From Cryptomeria japonica (taxonomy: Eukaryota > Streptophyta > Pinopsida > Cupressales > Cupressaceae): 64,000 nucleotides of DNA. Position 1 is the stretch's first letter. Every line of letters begins with the position of its first letter. A program made the position numbers and the translations under genes. This document shows positions 22,081 through 33,530 of the stretch, piece after piece. The DNA is taken from NCBI RefSeq assembly GCF_030272615.1, contig NC_081406.1:172866861-172930860 (forward strand), read 5' to 3'. The notes beneath the pieces are model-generated. The model searched no databases and had not been told where the DNA came from. It saw only the letters and a list, made by a program, of their open reading frames with translations.

Positions 22081-25000
22081 GGCTTTTCTAAAAAACTCAT
22101 CTAGTTCGTCATCTATAAAAGCGTTCTTTGAACCGTATCTGTCATCATTTAGTACATCATCAAGATTTGCTTCATTACTACTTTTGTCGCCCTCTATAAT
22201 CTTCTCATTAACTGTCCTAAACTCGTTACCAGGAGAAAGAATTTCTATGGTGAGAGAAGGATGAATAAGCCATACATGTAATCTGGGCTTGTAACACAAA
22301 AGCTAAGAAATATCTAAATGATAAACATGTTTGCAGAATAATGGAGCGAAGTAGTGTACATGTGCATATAAAGAGGTGCTATTGGCTTTATCACATTCTC
22401 CATCTAATAGATCTGGATCACATCTTCTCGAGGTAGCTAATTTGCCGATCTTTGTATGCTTCTCTGTGGCTAAAATGTACTTGTCGAGACTTTTAATATT
22501 TATTTGAACTTGTTCGACATACACCAAAATAATACAACTAGTGCATATGTTTCTTGTGCAGTCAATTTCTTTAAAAATTTCTATGAATTAATAACAACCC
22601 ATCACCAATCCTTTACTTAGAGAAACCACATTTAGATTATGGCTGCTAAACTGATAATAAATGCAGACATGATCAATTCAATGATCCACCATTGTATGAT
22701 AAAAAAAAATTAACAAGTTCGGTGTAAAAATTACCCCCCTTAGAAGCATTCTTGCTTTCCTGAAGAAATTCTTAATGAATAATTTGGACTATCATCAGCA
22801 GAATTGACAAATAAATTTTGAAGCATCCTCAGCAGAATTACATAATAAACCTAGTGCATGAGAAGAGCTAGTGTTTTTATATCCTTCAAAGGCTCCGCAG
22901 GTCATGGTATTATCAATACTCCTGTGATTACCATGATCAGATATTTCTGTGGAAGATGAATGAATTTCGTGCTCATCACCATCTTTATAAGCATTCTCAA
23001 AAGGTGTCTCCCTACCTATTTGGACTATTTCCAGCTGAACAGACAATATATATGATTTTGTTTTGCAACATTTACTTTAATATAATCTAAATGAGCAATT
23101 TGTTTTTTCACGCTGGGAAGCAATGAGTGAAAATAACGCTTGAAGAGACCAAATATCTTCGAGGTTTTCTGCCAATCAGAACACATTTCTTGTCAACGCA
23201 TCTATATTTTGCATAGAAATCTTATACTACAATATTTTCGAAAAACCCTCAATTAGATTATATCTAGATGGACGTTCATGCTTTCTTTGGAGGGCTCCCT
23301 TTTAATACATCACCTTTGGATACTGGGAAAGATTAATCTTTCCAATAAATTTGTTTTTTGCATATCCAGCAAACACATTTCTTTGAGACATCTTGTCAAA
23401 TTTCTTGCATATTTTGAAATGTTGACCATTTGTACAAATCTTGGCTTAATGCAAGTCCTCAACAATCAGCGGCACACACCCAGTTACAACCTTTGTCGGT
23501 ACATTTAGCAGTAGTGCATCACTATTTCCTGTGGGGGCTCAACACCCAACAGTACAAAGACATTAAAATACAACAGATTTGACGGAATTTTAGACTAGAA
23601 TGTTAACATTATAATCGGTGGTTAGCAAGACGTCCGATAGGATGGGTATCAGTTTCTTTCCTTATCGAATAAAACCTAACTCAGATAAAAGCTACGAGGA
23701 AAATGAAGATAAATCTTAGCTTAGTCTAGAGGAAATCACAACATGATGGTGGTAATTATGGAGATCTCGAATTTCGTTATCTTTCTTAAATGTGATAGCT
23801 TGAGGCTAACCCAATGGCAACGTTGTCGTCTACAGGATGATACATAACTTTGATATCACATTGTGTATTTGGGTAGGGTTGAATAGAGTACTAAAATTAC
23901 GTTCAAATGAAATCATATGGGTTGAATGCATGTTAATAAATTTTTGTAACTACAATTGAAAGAAAAGACTCAACAAATTTTTCATATATATTCATACATG
24001 TTAATAAATATTATTAGAAACTGGTTAATTATTTGTTTGAGTAGTTAATTCAATTTATATCTTAATTGTTACAAGAACTTTCTTATAATAGAAAATATAA
24101 TTTTTTAAAATATATTTATGTTATTTATATTGTGAATTGAAGTAAGTATTTTTGCATGTAAACTTTTCTTATTTGGCTCTACCCAAATTTCAGATTGATT
24201 ATGTAGGTGATGAAGTTGGGTTTAATGCTTGTGATTATGTTGTCTCTGTAATAGAAAACATGAAAATGGTGTTAAAATGTTGGTCAAATAGGGGAGTGCA
24301 TATAAAAAATGATCTCAAGAACCATTTTGGCGTAGAAATGGAGTAACTCGGAGGAGAAGGAGGTCCCTGATACCTCTAGAAATAACCAATCCTTTTTTAG
24401 TTCCCACCAAAATAGTTTAATGTGTGTGAGTAGATATGAGAAATTGGTTGTGTTTGTCTGAGTTGTTAAAAAACTTGTATCTCTCAGAAGATCGTACAAG
24501 AAATTTTCTATAATGTTGGATGTGAATTCCTATATATATATATATATAGTGTAATTGAAGCAAATTATTTTTGCATATAAACTTTAAACTTCTATTTGGC
24601 GCTACCCAGATTTACAATACAATGTTAGGTTTTATACTTGTGATGATGAAAACTCTAGGATAGGAATGTTTGAAATGTTGACCAAAGAAGAGTGTTTGGG
24701 GAGAAGATGCGCTTGTAATTCATTTTGGTGTAGAATAGAAGTTATTCAGAAGATAAGGATGTTCTGGGTACCTTTTGGAAACCTAAAATTTGTACCAAGT
24801 TCGTGTTGAAGTTATGATAAGTAATTTCCTACGCAAACTTACAATACATAGTGTTAGGTTTTATGCTTGTGATGATGAAAACTCTATAATAGAAATGTTG
24901 ACCAAAGAAGAGTGTTTCGGGAAAAGATGCGCTTGGGATCCATTTTGGTTTAGAATAGAAGCGATTCAGAGGAAAAGGATATTTTGGATACCTTGGAAAC

Positions 25001-25230
25001 CTAAAATTTGTTCTTAGTTCGTGTTGAAGTTATGATAAGTAATTTAAAAAAATTGTGTAAGTGATGCACCTGTAAATATCGAGATTCGGCAAGGTAGAAC
25101 CTTTGTCAAGTTCCCATTTATCCAACACTTCTAACTTTAGCTTCACAATATCTATTAAAAGCTACAGCTTGAAGCTCATTTGGAGTAGTGAGGGATTGTA
25201 GTTGGGGTAGGAATCTATAGAAATTTTCAA
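22040..25230. repeat. Block C, copy 2, with coding-like relics
   Basis: This is the best-preserved block C. Minus-strand peptides in order of decreasing coordinate are LEIVQIGRETPFENAYKDGD (about 22970-23040), VYVEQVQINIKSLDKYI (about 22470-22524) and YGSKNAFIDDELDEFF (about 22080-22130); each has a shadow in copies 1 and 3. Local direct repeats of about 250-400 bp lie at 24150-25010 (three versions of a TTGCATATAAACTTT...CTACCCA unit). I cannot name a protein family. Confidence 0.55.
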
Positions 25231-26500
25231 TAGTTTATTACAGCCTGGATTTTAAAATTGCGACAAGGATTAAAAACGTGAAGCTGATGATTGCAAGAAT
25301 TGTTTACGTTTAAAAATCCAACTAACATCACCTTAACTTTGATAAAAAATTATCTTCGGCATTGTGTATCATCATTTTTACAATTTTTCAACATGGAAAA
25401 GACGAACTAAAATTTGGAAAATGAGTGAATTTATTTTTGGAGATCTTGTAAATTTTATGAGATAAATCTGTCCGCACGAAAAATGAAGATTAATAGGTTA
25501 CTTTCATTTCGATGAATATTTCATTATAAAACCTTATCATATTATATATGATGATGCTATAAATGTCATTGCCTAACAATTTGACTCCAAATTCAATAAA
25601 ACTCACTTAGATTATTTTTGTAAATCTCTTGACAAAGAATTGAACTTATCGAAAGAAAAAATGGTATTTTGACCTTAAAAACATGCAACAATAGGTGAAC
25701 TAGTAGTAGGAACATTGCCATAAAAGTATTATATACTATGTGTTGCGGATTTAAAGATTTAATAATTTCTGTAAATTTCAATGAGTTGCGGAGTTGTACC
25801 CAAGATTTTGATTGATACAATGAATGATTATGTTAAAAAATTACTAGAGATTCAAAATTTGAAGATGATTGGGGACCTTTTTGTTTAGGAGACACTCAAC
25901 ACAATGATTTTAGTGTAAAATTTTTAAATTTGACAAATTCAAAAATTGGGCTAACAATCCCACATTTTAGAATTTGGACATGAAACCTAGAACTTGGTCT
26001 TAGGTCTAGGGGTTCAAGATATGGACTTCTTCGTCTAGGATTGATGGTGCAAAGTAGATGTTCTAGGAATAAAATATCCATAGTATAGGGTCCAATATGT
26101 TATTTTTAGGGTCCATGGTCTTGGGTCTTATGGTTCAAGTTATAGCTTTCTTGGTCTAGGATTTGAGGTGCAAGGTATTTGGTCTAAGAGTTCACTGCCT
26201 CTAGTGTAGGGTTCATGGTCTTTGATCTAGGTTGTAAGGGTTATGGTCCAAGTTTTAGGTTTCAATCTCCAAACTCTAAGATGTCAGATTGTTAGCCCCA
26301 TTTTTGAACTTGTCAAATTTTATTATTTTGCATTAAAACCCATGTGTTGCGTACCTCTTTATTAAAATTGTCCCCAATCATCTTTAAATTTTGAATATTT
26401 TGTTATTCTGAAATAAAGTCATTCAATCGTATTAGGCAAACCTAAAACTAGATTCTGCAACCTATGTTTAGGTCTTGTTGACACCTAAAACTGAATTGTG
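25230..26500. repeat. Block U, copy 4
   Basis: A full unit from CATCACCTTAACTTTGAT to GTTGGACCCTTTT, uninterrupted and useful as a reference for the TRIM insertion. It is non-coding. Confidence 0.75.
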
Positions 26501-26830
26501 AATGTTGGACCCTTTTGGTTAACAGATTTGTCACTACAAATGTTTCTCTAAAACTGACCTTGTTTGCCCAAAGATCAGTGACAATCGTGCCAGTAGTTGG
26601 AGAGATTTTGGTGAAGGTACAATCTTTCTTTGTGTTTGAGAGGGGCAGCTCCCTCGTATGATGGAATTTTTCAGATATTTGTGTACGTTTAACATGAAAG
26701 TACATAGAGGGGAGAAAACTAAACTAAAGAAAGGTAAATTAAAATAATAGAAAACCAAACGGTAGACATACGAATACCAACTAAGATTTCACAAACGATG
26801 GTAGATTACAAATAGGTTGTTAGCACAAAC
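26500..26830. repeat. Block A, copy 2
   Basis: Matches 9536-9815, 33185-33530 and 43400-43720. Its minus strand has a short open stretch with TRELPLSN and WANKVSFRETFVVTNL, partly repeated in the other copies; codon changes look unconstrained. It precedes block E and mirrors the copy at 33185 on the far side of blocks E and S. Confidence 0.65.
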
Positions 26831-27115
26831 AGAGTCTTGGTATGTAATGCTGATGAAAAAAAGAAAACATATTTTGACATACAAAGAAACAAGTTACCTA
26901 AGCACTTTCAAATGAAGATACTATGGTATGATTGTGTTTCATCAATTACATATATATTTGAATTGAAAACTAATGGATCACACAAACACACAGACAGGTT
27001 ATCAATTTACAATAGGAGAAAGCGATAACAAGAACTCATCAGCACATTCGATGTATACAAATCAAATGCGTTCTTTATTGTCCTTTTGAAAATATACACA
27101 TTCAAAACCTCTTAG
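26830..27115. repeat. Block E left part, copy 1 (before insertion)
   Basis: Matches 43720-43995 (ACATATTTTG.CATACAAAGAAA, TTGAATTGAAAACTAATGGA). It ends at CTTAG, the target duplication of the next element. The continuation is at 29833. Confidence 0.75.
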
Positions 27116-29832
27116 TGTAATGTCTCCATTCCTGATTTGCATTCATGTAGTCCCGATACAACAATTTTAACTTAAAGTGAGAATTGTAATTTATTTACGA
27201 ATATAATTTTATCAGATTTGAAGGCATTTCATTATAATATTCAACTTACAATTCTAAAAATACTTTGTAAAGTAGAAATTATCTTGATAGCTTTTCTGAA
27301 ATATATACTTGAAATATGTGCCTGCTCTACTACTAGAAAGATCCAAATCTGGAAATAAATAAGTAATAAAAGTCTTCAAAGGTCTTTTTCTTATCTCCCC
27401 TAGTTCTCCTTCTATATCTTCATATTTATTGAACAGTCACATCCTTATGCAATTAGATATCTCTCCTTGAATGAGACGTCCTTTTGCAAACGAGTCACTG
27501 ATCTTAAATTTACTATTAATTGCTCTATGTTTATCGTTACTTTGTGATAATCGGTGTCTTTATGCTCCATGAAATATCTTTCCCTTGCATATGCATTTAA
27601 TGGTTGCCTTCTTACAAATTAGAAATCTGCCATTGTGAATTTTATGTTTCTCATTTAGTAATTTTAGTCTTCAAACTTTAACCTTGATCCCCTCATCGCA
27701 TTACTTCATGATTTATACGAATCACTCCTTAGCCACACAGGTGTTTGACTTTAATGTTTGTTTGACTTTGTATTGACCTTCCATAGTTCGCAACAGATAG
27801 TAATAGCAGTTATGATATAAGGAAACCCAACAATATTATCATAGCTCGATTTTAGAAGAGTCGGAAGTTTCTGGAATTCCTGATGAATGTTTGAGAGATT
27901 GTTAATGCGTTTATATCTTATTTGTGGAATGATAAGACACTTAGTGAAAGACACGTCCCATGACCTTTCATACTTGCATCATTCCATAATTCTTTTAATC
28001 GCTTCCTTAACATATGATTGTCAAGTGTAATGTCCCTTAATGGGACCCTCTAATATTTTGTCCTAGAATCACAATTTTAATATATAGTGATTACAATAGA
28101 GGGACACTATAGCTATAGGAAAGCATTTATTAAACTATCATTATGACATTATTATATTATATTTTATTAACAACATTGTATTATGTTATCTGTATTATGT
28201 AATAACATTATTATATTATATAATTTATATTATATTACAGTTTTATATTATATTACCAGCATTATGTCATATTCATTATATTATATTATATTATAGTATA
28301 GTATTAGATTATGTAACTTCCTTGTCATATTAATAGTATTGAATTGCGTCATACCATATTAGTATTACTTTATGTTACCAGCATCATACTATACTATGTT
28401 AATAGTACTATATTCTCAGATTCATACTCAATGTGATTCCCAGACAATATAATAACAGAGGCCTTTGTCTTTTCTTATTTCCTTATCCATTATTTCTCCT
28501 CTTAAATCTATCATAAACCAAATCACGACTTCTCACAAGTCTGTCATAAATCTTTTATATAAATCTGAAACAAGTTCTTTACTTAGTCTACACTTCATTC
28601 TTTATTTTCTGATTTCTGGTGCATTCGTATTGCGGATCCTATACCTTTATATGTTAAACAGTCATAAGCAATAATACAATGCGTATCAGCAATGAACAGA
28701 TAGAAGTAACATTCATTATGCTATATTTAACAATCATATATAAATAGTAATCATTATGTCATGTATGGGAAACTCATACCACAACTACAGAATTGAATCG
28801 AACTGCTGTATATTTAATCTTTTATAAATGCTAATATCTTATCTCCTTGCATCCCCCCTTTCTCTTTTTTTATCCCTCTCTTATACCTTCCAAGAGAGGT
28901 ATTTGTTCCTTTACAAGACATACCTCTTCTCAGACAAAACTCTTCATTACACCTCGCTTTCGTTAATTAGAGATCGCTGTCTTATGGGTTTCGTAATGCA
29001 TCCCTCCGCATAGTGTTTGGTTGCCATTTCCCTAACATATACGAATAGCAAAGGTCACCCCCTTTTGGATAGTCTAACAATGGTTATAGTCTTTTTGAAA
29101 CGTATTATCCACTTCTTAATCGTCGCGTCATATAATTGGTCCGCTGCCTATTACTAATTACTATGCGAAGAGTATTTTAAGAACAACAGTAGAATTATGA
29201 AATGTAAACAATAATATTATTAATAATATAATAATATAACATTGTTTTAATAATAATATTTTTATTAATATGTAATGCTTATAATGATAATATTGTTTTA
29301 CTCTATTTGAATATTTTCAGAATATTATTATTATTAAATAATAATATCTAATAATAAACAACTATTTAATAATTTCAATTAATCTTTCATTAATAAATAT
29401 TAAATTAATAATAATTATTTAATTCAGGTTTTATATATATAATGATTAGGGAGGGGACATGACACAAGGCATTGAATAACTAATCAATAGATTGCTGACC
29501 ATAATCAGTTCTTGAGTGATGCTAATAACTGATGCTGTATAGTCAGTTTCTCTTGTTACTATCTTTTGGCCTAGTTATGATAGCAATCTGTTATCTCTTT
29601 GAACCATAGTTGTTCATGTGCATTGATAAGCTCGATGTCAAGATCTTTATACCCACGAACTCATCATCTTCTACTTGTTACCTATCGCTGTCTTAATCTC
29701 ATATATTAATGAGAGCAATCTCCTTAACGTCAATGTGATTTCCACTTATTATCATCCTGATCAATACCCCTTTGTCCTTCATGGTAGGCATTCTTGGGTT
29801 CTAGGTTTGCCGAAATAGATGGGGACATCACA
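27116..29832. mobile_element. Solo LTR (about 1278 bp) containing a second nested LTR
   Basis: It starts TGTAATGTCTCC and ends GGGGACATCACA, with a perfect target duplication CTTAG (27111-27115 and 29833-29837). The paralog at 43990 reads directly through (TGCTCTTAGCTACAAA). It has no coding capacity or second LTR. The 2717-bp span includes the nested insertion at 28026-29464. Confidence 0.82.
28026..29464. mobile_element. Nested solo LTR (1439 bp)
   Basis: It begins TGTAATGTCCC and ends GGGGACATGACA, nearly the same termini as its host LTR. CAAG on both sides (28022-28025 and 29465-29468) is probably four bases of a 5-bp duplication. It is very AT-rich, with TTATATTATA and AATAATATTATT tracts at 28140-28300 and 29200-29440. 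No genes are seen. Confidence 0.65.
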
Positions 29833-31190
29833 CTTAGCTACAAAGCGTGAACACCAAAAGTCATCAAGCTGTCGAGTTTCCCTTTTGCAACAGTGTCCTT
29901 TACAATGAAAATGTCTTGCACTTATAGACTTTAGAAGATAAATACTTTGCAACCATGGCCACATCTAATAACTACCCTTTAGAAACAAGGTAGGATAAAA
30001 TTTACCTAACTTTTATAAAAATTAAGTCCAAATTTTAACTTATCTTGTTGAAGTAGTTTGGAATCTTCAGTCACTTTGCCTTTGATACTTTTGAGGATCT
30101 TCTTGGAACCGATCATTGTCTGAACTCGTCCTCTTTGTTGCATAACATCAACGGATACACTTTTCACATAGGTAACCACAAGATGGTGCTATAATAGGAG
30201 ATCATAAGAGATTCAAAATCAGATCTTCTTCAATCAAAACCTCCTACACGTTCTAGTTGAGAAATTGAAATCTAATGCAATATTCAAATCTGATAAACCT
30301 TTATTGAGAACCTTGCATAGTGAGTTTTATCTCTCAAATAATTTCTAAAGCTTCACGTACATCTCTTGTAGTTGTGGACTGGTCTATCTCCATCTGAATC
30401 TTGCCTTGATGTGAAGAATTCTACTGTCAATGAATGTTGACTGTACACTTAGTTGATGGAGTTCAAGGTTTCATTCCGTTCTTATTTGTTATACACTTGT
30501 TCCATATGACAACATGTAGCAAAAACATCAATATAGATGATACTAATATCTTTCAACTTTGTTGTGATGACACAAGCTTGATCATCTAGAAACACCATGC
30601 TTGATGAATGAAAATAATAGAAAACATCTTTAGTTGTAATGAAAAGTCTTCTTTTATTCTTGAATGCTAGGACCACTCTAGAAGAGACTACAAGCCTACG
30701 TTCAAACAACAACGCAACTAGCCCATCAGGGTCCTCAAGTTCCAAGTAAGGCGTTGGTAGAAAAACTTTCCCCGTTGAATTTTCCATCGAACACATTTAA
30801 GATCTGTCACCATGAAGTACATTTCTTGTATATTAAAGATCTTTATCATTGTCTAAACAAACTTGAGGAAAGCACAATTCATTATGTTCAAGGACTTTCC
30901 ATACAAAGACATCGAATGGAAGCCTTCTTCTAACTACGCTAAAATGAATCTCCATGTCCTTGCAACAAGCTGCCAAATTGCGTTTGTTTCGAAGTTTCTA
31001 AACCTTTTTCAACATACCAATTTTTAGCAAATCTTTTAGTTATTGCATTTAATGAGGTAGCATTTCTTTGAGACATTCTGTCAACACTTTTGCTGTATCA
31101 AGCGGATCTCAAGCTTTGTTTTTGTGCATTTCTCCTGGGGCAACGCATAGGAATTTAGATTTGTGTCTGGCAGTCGCAGTTGGTTGAAAG
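29833..31190. repeat. Block E, copy 1 (remainder)
   Basis: Homologous to 43995-45430. It carries two minus-strand open stretches described below. On the minus strand a TATA-like CTATAAGTGCAAGACATTTT lies near 29920, matching CTATAAATGCAAGGC near 44105. Confidence 0.75.
30482..30796 (-). pseudogene. Unrecognised 104-codon open frame in block E (copy 1)
   Basis: The peptide starts MCSMENSTGKVFLPTPYLEL and contains LVVSSRVVLAFKNK and TTKDVFYYFHSSSM. The same sequence occurs at 44816-45016, where a frameshift after AFKNK and a stop break it. I see no signal peptide, membrane span or known catalytic motif, and do not recognise the family. Downstream on the same strand (30006-30190) a 60-codon stretch matches 44231-44473 and ends at the same TAG. 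It is most likely a relic of an old element or gene. Confidence 0.4.
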
Positions 31191-33185
31191 TTTCTAAAAC
31201 TCTAACAACGAATCCATTCTGTGCACCCTCTGTAATTATTACAAATTACATTCCCTGAGATGAGATTTCGTCACGATAATTTATTCATCATTTCGACTGC
31301 TATGTCCGTTCTCTATAGGCTGCGCTTTTGGTGTTTTTTCAGACCTTGCCCAACTGTTCAGTTGCCTTATTCCTACTTCCAGATTTCTTTGAGAAACAAT
31401 TCAGGTTTGTTTGTCTTTTCTTCCACATTGGTTTTAAGACTTCTGTCCAGCTGCCCACGTGCTGAGAAATGACATTCTTTTGGTGAAAATTTGTCAACGA
31501 GGTCGTTATCTTGAAGAATTTGGATTGACACCATTGACACCAACTAGTTGGATTTGCTTGAACATTCCTTAAAAACCTTTTCAACAAGCCATTATTGTTC
31601 ATAACCTGCCATCATTTCATTTCGTGAGATCAATACCATAAAAGTGCTCTATCGATTAGCATACCTGCGCCTACACGTTTTACATGTTTGCACGGGCAAC
31701 TCAGTAACTCGGTCCTTATTCATATATGACCTGCAGGCACCAAGAAAATAGGTTTGTGCAGCCACTATAGGCTTGTCTCTCATCTTAATAATATGGTTTA
31801 GGATGTTCTCATGATAGCTACACTAGCCATGAAAGTCACCATGCACGGCTAGTGATAAGGGGTGTTCACATGATTGAAAGAGGTACATCTGAATAGTTGT
31901 GTGCATATAGAACAAAAAGCAAGCTTTACAATGTTACAATATACTCCACAGGCGCTTCATTGATTCAAATATTTACAGAACATCTATGCAAAATCTGATT
32001 TGTGCACATAATGAGCAATCATTGTTCTAGATGAGGCCGCATTTGATTGAACTTTCATTCATTGCATTTGCTTAAAAGTTTCTTGAATTTTTTAAGCAAA
32101 CCCTTTATGTACTTATCTTGCAATCGTGGCAGCCATGAGATTACATTCTTTTGGTGCATTTCTTTTTGACAGTGCAAAAGTCGTGTCGACAGTTCTACAT
32201 TTTGCGTGAATGTCTGCTAAGGAAACAACTACCACATGTATCTGACAAAAGTCTTTAAACTTTGCGCTTGATGAGCAGATATGGTTTAACAATTGCTTTG
32301 AAATTAGTTATAATAACTAACTAATGAATGCATCGACATTTTAGACAATTCGATCAAATTCCCGACGTATGTGTTGTAATAACTTTTCCATTTGTGAGAA
32401 TACATCTGTGCTTTTTCGATCAAATTGCCGATAAATGAGTTGTAAGAACTATTCCATGTGTGACAATACATCTGTGCTTTGTTGTACTTTTCAAAGTTGG
32501 ATAATTTTCCGATAATGATATTGCCTGTTAATGAAAACTAACTTCTTAGTCGCTAATTTTTAAAAATTGCTAAACTTGCCGATAAATCGATGGTGTTTGA
32601 TTGACAATTAAAACAAACCAATAAATTTCCCTATTCGGTGACCTTCATAATTTAGGTAATTTGTCCAAGCACATTAACTCTCCTATGGTATCTTAATAGC
32701 CGATAACAAAACCAATTCACTAGTTTAGCCAACCACTTCCTTTGATAATACATGGTGTGGTCAGCCATCTTTCGACAACCGATGCTTCAAGGTTAAAATT
32801 TATTCGAATTGTCAACTTGAAAACGGAGCTAATGACTTTTTGTGGATGTTATTTTGGTGTGAAATTTTTCAATGTTCTTGATAAGACCATCACAACGAAA
32901 ACTCAAAAGTAAAACAAGTTTCATGTAGGTTTAATAAAACTCTTGATTTAGTCATATCTAGAATTTCGACTAGTCTGTAGGTTCACAACCAAAACTCAAA
33001 AGTAAAAGGAGTTTCATGTAGGTTGAATAAAACTCTTGATTTAGTCATATCTAGAATTTTGACTAGTCTGTAGGTTCTCTAGATGAAGCATGATAAATTT
33101 TTGATCTGGCATGATAAATCTTTGACTAATTATAAGGCTTACAAATAATGGCCTAGAAGCATTTGAAACACATATATCAAATCGC
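31190..33185. repeat. Block S, copy 2 (full length, about 2 kb)
   Basis: Homologous to 45430-47400 along its whole length and to 8200-8915 in its first part. It has local duplications, for example AATAAAACTCTTGATTTAGT with CTAGAATTT at 32930-32990 and again at 33020-33075. No coding sequence is supported. Confidence 0.75.
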
Positions 33186-33530
33186 CTTAGTAAGTTGCCA
33201 AAAATCTGATTGTGAACAGATTTTTAATTGTGAATGTTTCTCTAAAACTGACCTTGATTGCCCAAAGAGCAGTGACAATTGTGTGCACAAGTAGTGAGAT
33301 TGTGTTGAAGCTAGAATCTACGTTTGAGAGGGGCAACTCCCTCGTATCATAGGAGATTTTTAGATGTTGGTACACATTTAACTTGAAGGTACATAAAGGT
33401 TAGAAAACTAAAAAAAGAAAGGTAAAAATAGATACCCTAATGGTAGACATACGAATACCAAATTAGATTTGAGAACGGTTGATAGATTACAATAGGGTTT
33501 TTGGCACAAGATAAGTTAACTTTTGATGAT
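33185..33530. repeat. Block A, copy 3
   Basis: Matches the other A blocks (AATGTTTCTCTAAAACTGACC, GAGAGGGGCAACTCCC). Block U follows directly, which is the arrangement expected at the second copia element before it inserted. Confidence 0.7.
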
